NCBI GenBank assembly: GCA_947095535.1
Contig: OX352773.1
Location: 91,546,670 to 91,610,669 of the forward strand
Length of the DNA: 64,000 nucleotides
Source of the DNA: Poecilobothrus nobilitatus
Taxonomy: Eukaryota; Arthropoda; Insecta; Diptera; Dolichopodidae
Reading direction: 5' to 3'
Positions 26,611 to 39,954 of the stretch are shown here, in pieces. Position 1 is the first letter of the stretch. The number at the start of each line of letters is the position of its first letter. Both the position numbers and the translations under genes were made by a program. The notes beneath the pieces are model-generated. The model was not told the origin of the DNA, ran no database searches, and saw only the letters and a program-made list of their open reading frames with translations.

Positions 26611-27427
26611 ATGCCTCGTTAAGGCGCCAGTTATAGCTTTCATTGAAATGCATACGAGATAAAAGGTTTAATTGAAAACTTACATTTTTTTCCGAATAAG
26701 CGATTATAGCAATCAGAGAAAACTGTCAGTAAAATTATCTATCAAATGACAAATGACAATACTGAAGCCAAAATAAAAATAAAAGTAATTTAAATTGTTA
26801 TCAACGTTATTTCGATGTTTGGAAAATAAAGTTTTATTATTTTAATTTATTTATTCATTATTGGTAGAAAATGGTTCTAATAAAGAATAAAAAAAGATTA
26901 TTTTATTTAATAAACAAAATAATAAAAAAAATAAAATTCAAGTCTAAACTGATTGAAATACAAAATCATAATGAAATATGTCAAGAATTTCATCAGAATT
27001 TTTTTCAATGACAAACTGGAATGGGAAAAATGAAACATATGTCATTGGAACAATTTTGTTTATTACTGATCAGTTGTTCAGCAAAATAATTATCAATCCA
27101 GAAGAAAAATAATTTTTAACTTAAAATTTAAAAATTCATAGCTGAATTTATTCTGTAAAAATTGTTTAATCATTAAATCAACACTTTTGTTAAATTTCAT
27201 ATGTCTTTGCTGCAAAAAAATTAAAAACAAACATTTTCCGGAAACATTTAAATGAAAGCTATAACTGGCGCCTAACGTAGCATTGCTGAATTTATTCTGT
27301 AAAAATTATTTAATCATTAAATCAACACTTTTGTTAAATTTCATATGTCTTTGCTGCAAAAAAATTAAAAACAAACATTTTCCGGAAACATTTAAATGAA
27401 AGCTATAACTGGCGCCTAACGTAGCAT
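26611..27427. mobile_element. inverted-repeat (MITE- or fold-back-like) element with GGCGCC ends
   Basis: GGCGCCAGTTATAGCTTTCA at 26623-26642 recurs in inverse at about 27397-27416, and the match extends outward through CCTCGTTA / TAACGTAG. Total length about 0.8 kb. No coding capacity. Immediate target-site duplication is not obvious. The right end is doubled (see tandem duplication). Confidence 0.6.
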
Positions 27428-27428
27428 T
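27141..27428. repeat. 144-bp tandem duplication
   Basis: 27141-27284 is repeated at 27285-27428 with only one visible difference in the first part (TTGTTTAATC versus TTATTTAATC). Each unit ends in AATGAAAGCTATAACTGGCG CCTAACGTAGCATT, the terminal inverted repeat of the element, so the right terminus is present twice. The near identity indicates a recent event. Confidence 0.95.
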
Positions 27429-27503
27429 GCTATAGTACTTCTTCGATTGTTGATATAAAGTTGAACTCGTATTTTATATTATTTAAAAGTCGGATATACC
27501 ACG

Positions 27504-27883
27504 AATTAAAATTAATATAAATCAAATTACCACGTGAATTTCGAAAAGTCTTTCAATAGAGATAAAAGTTTTATTTTTGCACCTACTTGGAATCCAATAT
27601 TGCATAAATTAAAAACTAATTCCTTCACAATAAAATGTCCAGATACTGTAAGTTTTGCGTGTAAATTAAATTATTCAAATATCAATAATAATTTGACGCA
27701 GGGTCAAAAGTCCCATGTGACTTTTGTCTCAGTGTTAAGAATAGAAGTCCCAATGGGACTTCTGGTCTTTTTTAATTTGACTCTTGTCTCACTAAAGTGA
27801 GTTAAAATTCCCATTGAAATAGAAAATAATTTTGCCAACAAAAATCAAAATTTGCCATATAGACAAACTATATATAGGTACAC

Positions 27884-27916
<33 letters not shown>

Positions 27917-29121
27917 TATTCTGGAAAAGCAGTACAACCATGATTTTGTAACCAACTCTAAAACCTTCCTAATCCTTCAGAATCTCGCATATTAATATCA
28001 TATAAATATTCTGTAGAAGGCGAATAACCCTGATTTTGAATCCACCTCTAAAACCCTTCTAATTCAAAATCTTGAGCATACATATACATACATATTTTGG
28101 AAAAAGCGTATAACTCTGATTTTAAATCCACGTCTAAATCGCTTTTAATTCAGAATGCATATACACTTATATAAATATTTTGTAAAGAATTATACTGATT
28201 TTCAATTCAATTTAAAATCCTTCCTAATTTAAAATATTGCATACACATATATTTAAAAAAATTTTTGGAAAAGGAATATAATCCTGATTTCGTAACTAAC
28301 TCTAAAACTCCTACTAATTCATTTATATATACATATTCTGGAAAAAGAGAGATTCCGAATGTATAGATTCCGAATTTTAGAGTAGGCTTTAAAATCAGAG
28401 TTTCCCCTTTCTGTTATATTTATATGAATTAGGAGAGATTTTAGTGTTGTTCACAAAATCAGAGTATACCTTAATAAGTGTATACCTTTATGTATGTAAA
28501 AAATCTTAATTTTAAATTCGCTCGTAATTCAGAATATCAGAAATACATATACATATATTCTGGAAAGAGGGGTAAATCTGATTTCGCAACCGACTATAAA
28601 ATGCCTCTCAATAGATATATATATATATATACATATGTATATATCTTGACTGGCCGGAATATGAAAAATAAATGTATCTTATTTTATAGTTGGCCGGGGC
28701 ATAAACTAAAGTTTGGCCTAAACATTATCAATTATTATCATTATAAAACAAAATTGGGACTTCTGACTCACTTCGATAAGTCCCATGGCATTTTTGACTT
28801 TTGTCTTATAGGGGTAAATTAACAGTCCCAATGGGACTGTTGGCTATGAGACTTTTGACCATGCACCTAAAAATTTTAATAATAATAACAACAACAACAT
28901 CATTACGTATGAGAATAACCACAACAGTAATAATACAGATTGTAACACAACAAGAACATTGTAACATATAGAAATTTCCCAAATAAGCATAATTACAATC
29001 TGAGATGTAGAAATAAATAACTTTAGTGTCCTTTTGAAAATCAAAAAGCAGAAAGGCTTTTGAAACGTCACGTGGTAAGTCGAATTTCATTTAATTTGAT
29101 TTATATTAATTTTATTTTAAA
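27504..29121. mobile_element. inverted-repeat element containing a satellite
   Basis: The left arm AAAATTAATATAAATCAAAT, TACCACGTGAATTTC and AAAAGTCTTTC (27508-27554) is matched in inverse by GAAAGGCTTTTGAAACGT, CACGTGGTAAGTCGAA and ATTTGATTTATATTAATTTT (29051-29112). Just inside both arms are clusters of palindromic GTCCCAATGGGAC-type words (27700-27790 and 28755-28865), also inverted relative to one another. The middle is the satellite at 27905-28660. No coding sequence; frames at 27534, 28478 and 28806-29090 are incidental. Confidence 0.6.
27905..28660. repeat. degenerate satellite of about 74-100 bp units, partly inverted
   Basis: A unit of the form TATTCTGGAAAAG, then CTGATTTTGTAACC, ACTCTAAAACCCTTCTAATTC and ATACATATACATA recurs, with the TATTCTGG mark at about 27917, 28017, 28093, 28176, 28260, 28334 and 28556. 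At 28365-28475 two units are in opposite orientation. TA microsatellites lie at both ends. Confidence 0.8.
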
Positions 29122-29124
29122 ATT

Positions 29125-30990
29125 ATTCCTTTTTGTAAAATTGGGCATTGAAAGGCATTGCCAGGGATGACACTAAAAAAATGTTAAAGCTATACCACCT
29201 TACCTTATTCCATTTTTTCGAAAATTCTTATATATTAACAATACAAAAATTTACTTTTAATGTTAATTTAAGGCAGCTGTAGTTAATAGTAAAATCGTGT
29301 TCATTATATAGCTAAGATATGTTAACAATATATTAGAAAGTCCCCATTGTATTTTAATTATAAAAACATTTTAATTAGACGACAAACAAAAAAGTAATTG
29401 AAATTTTAAGAGTTTAAAAAATTACCGATACAATTTAATGTGTAAATGACAAGTGTTCATTTAAATTAAGGGTCCTAATTGCCATTTAAATACTTCCTTT
29501 GCTTTTTGAATCTATTTTAGTTTTATTTGGTTTTATGCTGTTATATATAAGAAATTTTTGTAGTTTTTTGTTGACCCATTTGTTACCCTCATAAAAAAAA
29601 AAATAAAATTGTCCCGTGTCACGGTTTCTGTTTTTTTTTTGTTTTATTTCCTTCCTTTTTTCGGTTGCTTAGTTTATTTGTTCCATTATATTTAAATTAT
29701 GTGAGAAGCAACTGTAGTCGAAAATAACATGTTGATCTAAATAAAAACGTTTTGTTATTTTTTTTTCTTTCCTTATTAAGTAGTTTTGTGGTTCCAGTGG
29801 TCAAAAAATATCAGAAACGAAAAAAAAAAAAACTAAAAACAAAGAATTAATGCCGAAAAAAAAATTCTTTTCCATTTTGTGATCGAAAAAAAAAAAACAA
29901 AAAAATATCGATTTCAAAGTCTTGCGCACCGATTTATGCTAATTCCGGGAAAATTGCGATCCAATAAATTGACGATCAATAAAAAATCGAAAAAAGATTA
30001 ACCTTTTTGGGCATTTTAATTTTTTTTTTTCCTTTGTTTTTTTTTGTTTTTGTGTCAAATGGTTTTATTAACAACAGATTTGTGTAAAATAATAGGAGTA
30101 GTTAAAAAGATTACGGGAATATTGTGGGGGAGGGTTGAATGGTAAATGATTTTTTTTCCTTTTATATGATATTAATATTACGCTATAATAATTTTTATTT
30201 GTTTTATTTGCAGTGGGGGAAGTGTGTCTATTTTTTTCGATATTATTATACTTTTTTAAGTTCTTTAAGTAAAGATTTATTAGCTCTTTTTTGTATGATG
30301 AAATATAATGATTTTAAAGATATCTACTGTTATCAAGTTTTATTCCGACCATATTGTGTTTATAATCTTTTGTTCTAGTTTTTGGTGTTTTATTTTTTAA
30401 GTTAGGATGATTTCAAAGAAAAAAGACGTAGTTTTTTTTAATAAAAAATTAAAATCAAAATTATTAAAATAATATTAAAATGATTTTGTTCTTTGACACG
30501 GATTAAAAACTATTTAATTGTCTTGACTGTAAAAGAAATAAAAAAAAAAAAAAAATGAACATTAAAAATTTGTATTGAAAAATAAAAATCCATTTTGCAC
30601 GGTTTTTTTTTATTTCTTTTTATTTGTTTGTTTAAAATTTATAATTCCAGTTAAGAAAATTCCTTGTACTGGAATTGATTCATAATAAGGAATAACAGTG
30701 CTAATAAAAATTTTTTGTTACTTACTTTTCTTTTCTTGTATTAAATTTGCCCGAGCTTTTACTTGGTTTTCTTTGAAGGTGATTTTTGAGTACAGTTTTA
30801 GTAATTTTGAGGTTCTTTTCTATGATTCATAGTCATATCGCCATTAATTATTTGTTTCCACTGCCATGTTTCGTTCTAAGATTTTATGGCTTATGTTATT
30901 TTCTCCTTTTGTTAAATTTTCATTGATTTTCGTAGACTTGTAAAAAAAATATTTTACACATAATTTGGTGATATTGGTTTATCAATTACT
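29125..30990. other. AT-rich non-coding sequence
   Basis: Many A/T tracts; nothing else recognised. Confidence 0.5.
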
Positions 30991-30994
30991 GGAG

Positions 30995-31330
30995 TTTCTG
31001 TGTAATGGTGTTTGAGGCCAACATTGTGCCACTTCTGATTTAACACATACATTAAAAACATTTTTTTTTGTTGTCTTAGAAATCTGATTGCTGCTCATGC
31101 TAAGAACAATCTTCCAAAAGTTATTCCGGTTTTATTCAGTCTGATGCTAACATCTGCTTCTGTTGTGCTATCTTCTGTGGGAATTACATTATCCAGATAG
31201 TTGAATTGATTTACACATTCAACTGATTGCGTTGAAATGTTATTAATTTTTATTGCCTTGGCTTTGCTCCAGGCCATGTGTCAATTTTTATTTTTATGTG
31301 CTTTATTTAGGACTTTATACTGGTTGAATT
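30995..31330 (-). mobile_element. LINE remnant, region after the RT palm
   Basis: On the minus strand an open stretch (31277 to 31095) carries VECVNQFNYLDNVIPTEDS then TEADVSIRLNKTGITFGRL, matching the 'FxYLGSxI-x-DG-x-x-x-x-DIxxRIxKAxxAFxRL' block of LINE polymerases. After a frameshift the match continues as SNQIS, TTKKNVFNVCVKSE and CWPQTP, corresponding to 'SKxISxxTKxxVFNxCVxSVLLYGxExW'. The gene is broken and the flanks are unrecognisable AT-rich sequence. Confidence 0.7.
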
Positions 31331-33979
31331 ATGCCTAATACTTTTTGTTTTCTTTAGGACATTAGCAAGAACGATTGCGATTAAAATATTGGTTATAAGG
31401 GAAATTCTTACTTTACAGCATTATTACTCTGAAATAGTGTACTAATGTTTCCGTTTTTAAAATCAACCAATTTTTAATTCTTTTTTGAAAATAGTAGAAC
31501 ACTACATTTTCATTTGGAAAATCAATAATTGATTTGATTTTTGTCTTGAGTCGTTCTTAAATTTCCGTTACTAAAATAAATTTAAGATTTTCCTATTAAA
31601 CTTATCCAAGTTTGAGATATCTTTTTCTTTAAATTGCCACTGAAAGTCATTCTATGTCGAAAATTATGTATTTACTTTTAAAAGATACTGTAATTTGAAA
31701 TAATTTCAACAAAATGAATTCATCCATTGAAAAATAAAAAAATTAATGTGTAATATTTATTTATTTTTTATTTTTTATTACTTTTAATGTGAGATTAAAA
31801 TCACTTATGGTATTTTTTTTTTTTTTTTGTCTTTTATAATAAATAATCTATTTTTTGTTCTAGGAAATTTTTGTATTATGTTTTGTGGGAATTATTTTCT
31901 TCCAAATTTTATTTAAAGCTTTAATAAACTTTTTAAAGCGTATACAAGACAAGTCATACAAGTATATATTTAATGTAGTACCGAGTATTTATGAGTCAAT
32001 ATATACATTTGCATTAAAACAAAATAACTATAATATGATTTATAGATATTTTGTAATAAATCATTTAAAAAAAATTAAATAAATATTTTTTTTTGTTTTT
32101 TTTATAAAATAAGGAACATAAGAAAAGTAATAAAATTCTCAAATTTCATAGTATTTCTAGGTAGGTAGTAAATTTACTACTACTGAATACTTATATCAGA
32201 ATATTAAAAAAAAAAACAAAAAAAAGTATCATTTTCTTAATTGTATTTTCTTATCTGATCGACAGATATCGCGATATTTAAGATAAAAATCAAAAGATCT
32301 TTGCCGGTGGTCTCATAATAAATAAAGAGCGTTAGTTTTGTTATATTTTATCCCCTCAATCTAATTATTAGTTTTTTTTTTTTTATGCTATAGTTTGGCT
32401 CATTGCCTTTTTTTTGGTTTTTTGTTTGTTTTTTTTTTTTTTTTTTGTTTGAAGGTTTTGAAATCAACAGACAATTATTATTTATATTATTCCTTATTTA
32501 GTTCATCATCTGTATTATTATGTATTATTAATTTATTTTTTCATCTATTTAACATAAATATAGATCGCATATGCTAGTAAAGTAATGAATATTCATTATT
32601 TTATCATAAAAAAAAAAAAAAAAAGGGATCACAAAAAAAAAAAAAAAACAACTAAAATTATTATTTAAATATATTAACCGAAATAGAACCAATTATTTTA
32701 AAATAGTTTAAGATCTTTCCTTTTTTCTTCTTAATTTATTGAATCTTAAAAAGTTTGTTAACTCTTATAAAACTATATAAAAGATTAAAAGTGAAAACTA
32801 CTCCATCATCAGGGTACAATGTAATAAAATTTCAGAGGCAATAATTAAAAAGTATAGGAAACGTTTAAAGAAAAAATAACAGAAGCCAAATAAAGCTTTA
32901 TTAATCGACTAATAAACTAACTAAAAAATAACAAAACTAAAAAATTCAAATAATACAGTAAAATAACGGCTCACAAAATAAAATCATTTCTTTCTCTTGT
33001 AATGAGGGGAAAATTGTATATTGATCGAAATTTAGTAAGAAGTAGTTGTAAGGATTAGTAAAAAGTACTATAAAAGTACTTCCAAACAGACATTACAGAT
33101 CTGACAAAAATAAAAACTTTCTGCATAATGAATTTAAAAGGAAATTTTGAAAGTATTAGTATAATAATAATACACGGATTCATTGTTCCATTCTGTTCCA
33201 CTCCCCAATCAAAGTTTCTGTATCTCTGTCATATTCTTTCTTATTTCCACTTTTTATTGTATATTGGATATATTGTAGTATATTGGGTACTGTGGTAACA
33301 GTTAAGGACTTCATCCTGTTATATTGGCTTGTTTGTTTTAGTCAGTAAGAATCTGACACTATACCAAGCAGGTATTTATGATGTCTTTAGAAGACTCCTA
33401 CGTCTTTTAGGAAAAAAAAAATAATGAAATTCGAATTGACTGTAAAAAATTGGAAAATTTTTAAACATTGTACATATATGTGATATCAACTGGATTTTTA
33501 CAGGTGTAGAGTTTATAAGGTAATCAAAGGTGGTAGATTTTTACAAAGCCAAAAATGTTTTACTAGTATTAAAGTTATAACATAACAAATATTCAAATAG
33601 ATATTGTTATAAATCGGAAACCTTCTAGGGTCACAAAATGCATTAAATTATAATGATGAGTTAAAAAGTTTATATATATTTATATATGCACTTTCAATTC
33701 ATGGGTTAACTATAACAAATAAATAAAAAAGAAAAAATTTAAACAAAATACTATATATAGAAAACTTGCTACTATATTATGTTTAAGCGTGTAATCTACG
33801 TTTGTGGTCTGATTTAATCAAAAAACATCATCTTAAAAATGTAAGTTAAATATAATTAAGAGTTGTCTTCGAATGAACTTTTCGATTTTTTTTTTAGTTT
33901 TGTTTTTTTTTTTTTTATTTTAACATCGATTATATAGGCTTCTGTTTCTTTTTTATAAATTCTATAGATAAAATATATT

Positions 33980-34002
33980 ACACACATACATACATACATA
34001 CA
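33980..34002. repeat. CATA tetranucleotide microsatellite
   Basis: ACACATACATACATACATAC, about five CATA units. Confidence 0.85.
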
Positions 34003-35529
34003 TTATAGTTAGATTAATACTACTGATAATTAGATATAAAAATTAGAATAATTAGCATTTTTCTTAATCTAAATGAATATGTTGGAGCCTAATAAATCAC
34101 AAAATTAGTATTTTTTATATTTTATTTTCTGTTTTTTATATTTTTTTTTTATTTGCTTCTAAATACCCCATGACATTTTCCTAATGATGGGAAATTTTTT
34201 TTATTTTATTCTCAATTTCTACAAACAAAAAAAAAACAAAAAACGAAAAACGATAAAACAGATTTAAATTTAATTTGACATATATAAATTTATTTACAAT
34301 AATTTACAGGGTGTTGTGCTTTAATACCATAGAGTAACTATAAAGTTTTAATTTAAGCATATATTTAAATTATGTAATAAATTTTCTGGTTTTGCTCCAA
34401 AGTCCAAACCAACGATCCGTAGTAAAAACAACGAAAATGAGAAAGAAAACAAAGAATCGATAATCTTTAATATAAAACCGCCATCTGTTATTCATTAGAT
34501 GAAATTTTATTAATTTCCTATTTAAATTTTTTTTTTTTGTTGAAGGTATAGGTACATTAAGTTTTTCTTGTATGCTTTTTAAATTTATATTTTATTTTGA
34601 AAGTGTAGAATAAAAATCTGAGAGGAGAATATTTAAAACCTTAGAGAAGAATATTAAGAATAGGATGTAGTGATTTTATTAACACCATGTAATAAATTAT
34701 AACAGAGATACAATAGATATTGTAATGTAATGATTATAGTTGGCAGTTTTATTTTTTTGTGATACACCCTGTCTACAAATATATTTATTAATGTAATACA
34801 TTAATAAATTTAAATTAGTTAATAATTTGTCTATAAATTAGTTAAAACCGTTTTTATTTATTTTTTTTTTTATTTTTATTATTTTTTAGGTAGCTGAAAA
34901 CTGAAAAATTATGTGCCTAAATATCATCACTATAACCTATTAATATTTGCATATAATAGTTATATATTACCCAGGTTCTAATCGTTTTAATATCGAATTT
35001 TTTAAAATTGATTTGATCCGATCCGATTTGATATTAATTTAAATTTGATTTGCAAGTTGGGGATTTTTTTTTTTTTTTTTCTTTAAAGTTTTATTAGAGA
35101 AAATTTTTAAAAATTTCCCACTGTTTATTTTTTCACACACAACAGGGAGGAAACGAACAAAACAGCTGTGGTGGGATTTTGAAAGTACATATTATACAAT
35201 ATTGTGTAAAGAGGATCAAATATCAGAAATAAAAAAAGAATAAAATCAAAAAAAAAAAAATTAAACAAAACAAAAGTATGTGAAAGCTTAAAATTTAAAA
35301 ATATGAAAGAAAAAAGAAAAGAGAAAGATATTATTATTTTTTTTTTTTTTTTGAATTGGGATGGGTCTATAATTCAATTTTGAAGTTTATTACTTGGTAT
35401 GGTTATTTTTTCTTATTTTAATTTCTTTTTTATTTTAAAGGTTCAAAAGCAGCGACAATTTAAACTCGTGACGCTGTTTCTGTTTTTTTTTGTTTTTTTT
35501 GTTGTTTAACACAAAGTTATTGATTGAAC

Positions 35530-35548
35530 AGTGGTGGTGGCGGCGGTA
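35530..35548. repeat. GGT/GGC triplet run
   Basis: AGTGGTGGTGGCGGCGGTAA, an isolated GC-rich spot in sequence of nearly pure A and T. No open frame extends from it. Confidence 0.7.
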
Positions 35549-37453
35549 ACTTTTTATCTTGTATGTGTGTGATTTTAATTTTTATTAATATTTATTATTA
35601 TAAATATGTATATATATATATTTATATATGTTTAAAATAATAAAATAATGAACAATATGGATTTTTGAATTATAATTTCAAAATAAATAAAATAATTTTT
35701 TTTTTTTACCTCTTCTAATTATATTTTAATTTCATATATTTATTTTGTATATTTTGCTTTTTTTTTTTTGTTTTTATTTTTTGTATTGCCTGTAACGCTT
35801 ATTACTGTGGGAAATTTTTTATTTATTAAAATATTTTTTTCTCCATTTTATTGAATGGAAGCTTTTTTTATTTGACATTAATTTTATTTTAAATAAATTG
35901 TTATGGCAATATAAAAAAAGAATAATGAATATAAGATAAAACAAAGTTTCTGGGGGATGCAACAAATACTCTTTGTAAGGATATTTGAGTTATATTGACA
36001 CGGTGGTTAATAAACGGCGTTGATCACACGTTCACTTTTTCAGTCAGTTTTAACAGAAGATCCATACATTTTTTGTTGTAAAATACACGATACAAACAGT
36101 ATAAACTATTCTTTAGTTATTTCGATTCCAATTGTTTCAAATTTGGTAACCTATGTTGCAAGTCTAAATATAATGTATGAAGTGTCATCGCATTTCATAA
36201 AAAAAAAAATTGTTTACCTGTTAGATTTTATATAATATAATGTTTTACTTTCCAATTGTTGCTAATGAATGACATTTTTCTGTTTTCTGCCTTCTAAAAA
36301 AGTGTTAGTTAAAATTGATAGTATAATCACTTTTTATTTTTTGAGTACTGGAGCACTAACTGAAAAACTGAACGTGTAATCAGCGCCAATAAATATAACA
36401 TTGCTTAGGACGATGGATGATGAATCAGAAAGTATATTAAGTAGAATTATAGTTCAAGGATTCCAAGAAACATTCTTTTCGAACTTAAAAAAACACAAAA
36501 AATTAATTTTTGATTATTAATAATGTTTCCAATGTACTCAATTTACTTATGGTTCAGTGAAGGATATAAAACGAAAGTATCTTAAGTTTTATTAATATTA
36601 TCAAAAATATTTGTTCAATTTTATCCACTAATAGCTTTTACTTACCATATTTCTTTTCAATTCATTTGATCTTAAGTTAAGAGATTCAACTGATTTAACA
36701 TTTTTCAAATTTTTAAATGGTGGTATTGAAATCTTTTGATTTTTAGCTTAAGAAATCACTTATATTGATATAGTCTAGTCAATCAAATCAAGTCAATTTT
36801 TAAATCTTTTCTAATATCTGTACAAATTACCATAACTGTACTTCTAGGAACTTTCAACTTCAAGTAATGTAACTATAGAAAAAAAAGGAAAAACCAAAAA
36901 AAGGTTGTAAATCGGTTGTATTTTTAAGAAAATATTGCTTTAAATAGTTCGATTTTAATTTTAATAAAATATTATATATATTTATGATTTTTTTTTTTTT
37001 TTGAAGAGGGTTGGGTTTATTTGCATTTTTTGTTTTTTAGGTTTATAAAATATAAATTTTTTTTTTTTTTAGAATAATTTGTTTAATGAGAAAAATTATG
37101 TAACTATGTGGTTGAATAATTAAAATGTCTTCTGTTCTAGAATATCCATTGTTTTTTCAAAGTTTTTATTTGGAATTTTTAGTATTTGATTGTAGCCTTA
37201 GAATATTAAATAATTAATCAATAATGTAATAAATTATATGTTTCGGTAAAGAAAAAAAGAATTAATATTGACTCATATTTTTTTTTGGTTTTTTTTTTTG
37301 TAATTTGAGCCCAGTTTTTTATTTTTTTTTTTTTACTGAGTGAAGCTCTGAAATAAAAAACGCAAATTAAAAAATATTAATGATTTAATAAATTCCAGAA
37401 GTTGTATAAAATAGAAAATATGGAAATAAAGTATAAGTATAAATATAAAAAAA

Positions 37454-37455
<2 letters not shown>

Positions 37456-37489
<34 letters not shown>

Positions 37490-37494
37490 TATAT
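37456..37494. repeat. TA dinucleotide microsatellite
   Basis: About 16 uninterrupted AT/TA units followed by GATATATG. Other shorter TA tracts are at 3750-3805, 27880-27915, 28617-28645 and 45485-45500. Confidence 0.9.
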
Positions 37495-39327
37495 GATAGA
37501 AATAAGAGTTTTGTTTCCAATATAAATAAAAAATTAAAAAGTACCATTTAAAAAAATTTAATAGATTTTATTTGTTTTATTATCAAATTATTTTAATCAG
37601 AAACTGTCCCTTTTATTTTTTTTTTAAAATCAAATAAAAGACAAATTGAAACACAAATAATTACTAAAAATTAAATGTTATAACATTTTATATAATTCAA
37701 TTCTTAGATTTTTAATTTTGTAGAAGGCTAAGTAAAAGATAGTAGAAGATCTGTAGAAGGGAAATAGAAGGCTTTTGATTAGTTTAGGATTGAGTATTAA
37801 TTTTAATTCATAACGTTATTCATGATTTGAATTTCCTTTTTTGAAAAATCTCATAAGACATTTTAAAAATTTTATTTTATTTGAAATTAAAATGTGCAAA
37901 AGTTGTAGCATATGGGGAATTTTTCATGTTAGAAATTAGGACGTTTAAAAAAATTTAGTAATTTTTCTTTTAGTCTTTTAACATTAATTTAGTTAAAAGA
38001 GTACCAGGTACCAGGAGTACTAGGTATCATTAATTCTATTCTAAGAATATTTGTGTATTTAAAACACTTTTACAGAAGTAATATTCAAAAATATTTCGAT
38101 GGTCCAACAACCAATACTTGTAATGAGAAATGTAATTTATATTTTCACAAAATTCTGTAAGTGGTCGAGATCCTACACTTTTGTTACTTTTATAATTTTC
38201 ACTATTATATACGATTTTCTGTGAATTCCTTTAGAGTATGGGAAAAAAGGAAATTTTACATTTATATGCCATATTATATACCTATTTATAAAACATGGAC
38301 TAAAATTTTATTGTAGACTTTGTATTACACTTGTCAAAATTACAAGAAAGTAGTGATCGGGACAGCGTTAGTCATTATGGGACAATCGGACATTTCAATA
38401 AAAATTTTATTAATAATGGATGTGAATTGATTTTAAAAACACAATTGAAAAGGAAAGCAAATGAAGAACTTCTTACGTTATCTAATATTAGAACCTTAGA
38501 AAACCGTATAAGATATTATACAGATCATTTTTAAATTTTCGGTTTTTGGCTAAATTTTTATGGAATTTACCATATACTACCTATACGTTTAAATTGTTTT
38601 TAAAATTTTTTTAAGTTTTATTGAGGGATTTCGTTTAAAATTCAAATTTTTCCTCGTATTTTTAATTTTAAATTTAGAAAATTTTAGTTAACCCAAAATC
38701 TATAGAAGAACAATAAAAATTCTTTTGGCTTAATTTTTATTAAAATCTTAAAATAATATCTGTAAAATTAGTAGTAATTTCAGGTGATAATAAAAAAATT
38801 TGCGTAATAAAATTTAAGTTAATATTAAAAAATTTTTAATTTGTAATTTTTTGAAATATTCAAATTTTTCTATAATTTTATAGAGATTTTTCCGATTTAA
38901 GATTAAAATAAAGAAAGAATTTAACAAAACTGTGTCATATCATTAACTAAAAAGTACAAAAAAATAATGTAAAAAAAAACAAGAAAATAACAACAGATAC
39001 ATCAATCAAGATCATTTCACTTCAAACTCAGTGAGTTATCACACATCGGAATCAAAATGAATCACAAAAAAAAAAAAATGAAATCAAAACAAAAACAAAA
39101 GAAAGAATACAAAACAAAAACTTTCTATTGTGACATATTGTATAGAAAGAAATTGTATTAAAAAACAAAAAACGAATAATTCAGGAGGAATGTAAATCTT
39201 ACAGGCATTATAAGATACATTTAAATTTTTCCATAATTTTTGATTTGTTCGTTATAAAATTAAAAAAAAAAATACATTTTAATTTTTTGAAATACTTTTA
39301 TATATAACGAATGAAAGTTACGGTTCT

Positions 39328-39348
39328 ACGTCTTAAGTCATAAGACGT
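39328..39348. repeat. short perfect hairpin
   Basis: ACGTCTTA, five-base loop, TAAGACGT. Isolated; purpose unknown. Confidence 0.5.
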
Positions 39349-39954
39349 TATTGTATAGCTATATAGGTATACATATATAAAATATTGGTAAATCGCTCGA
39401 CAACTTTTCTGTGTACAGGATATATTTTAGACGTTTCTATCAATATGGGTTTATACAATCTTTTTTTGAAATATATTTAGGCTGAAAATTCCATGTAAGG
39501 TTTACTTCCCCTGAAAATTCTAAAAATTTGTAAAGTTTATTTGGTTTAACATTTCAGACCATAAACCAGTTTCAAATTTTGGAGATGCATATACATATAC
39601 TTTAAAATCACAAGCACAACCACAAACAACTGTTCTTCCCAGAAATCACAAATGTCACAAAACGGAATAAAGAATTTCTAAAATTTCAATACCCTCTAAA
39701 AAACGAAACATTATTCAAAAAAAAATCCAACAATAAGGTTTTTAACGCCAGGTTCCCAAAGAGGAGGATTGGCTTTATTATTCCTTTTTTTTTAATTTGT
39801 TTTTATTTAACTCTAATTTTTTTATATTTATTACTTTATCTTTCTAAAATTTTCTTTTATTTCGTTGCAAAAGAAAGAAAAACAAGGTAGAATCTAAACC
39901 AACGGTTTTTAAAAGCGCACATTTCCAAAAGACAATACAAAATGTTTTGAACTG

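Larger units (their letters stand above)
31335..39950. other. long AT-rich non-coding stretch
   Basis: Contains the microsatellites at 33.98, 35.53 and 37.46 kb and the hairpin at 39.33 kb. Frames at 31885, 32395, 36020 and 38331 lack recognisable domains and codon bias. Confidence 0.5.

Noticed and set aside
28478..28822. 114-codon open frame on the + strand
   Set aside because: It runs through the satellite and the arm of the inverted-repeat element, with no protein-like sequence.
36020..36235. 71-codon + frame
   Set aside because: No domain, no start context, AT-driven amino acid composition.
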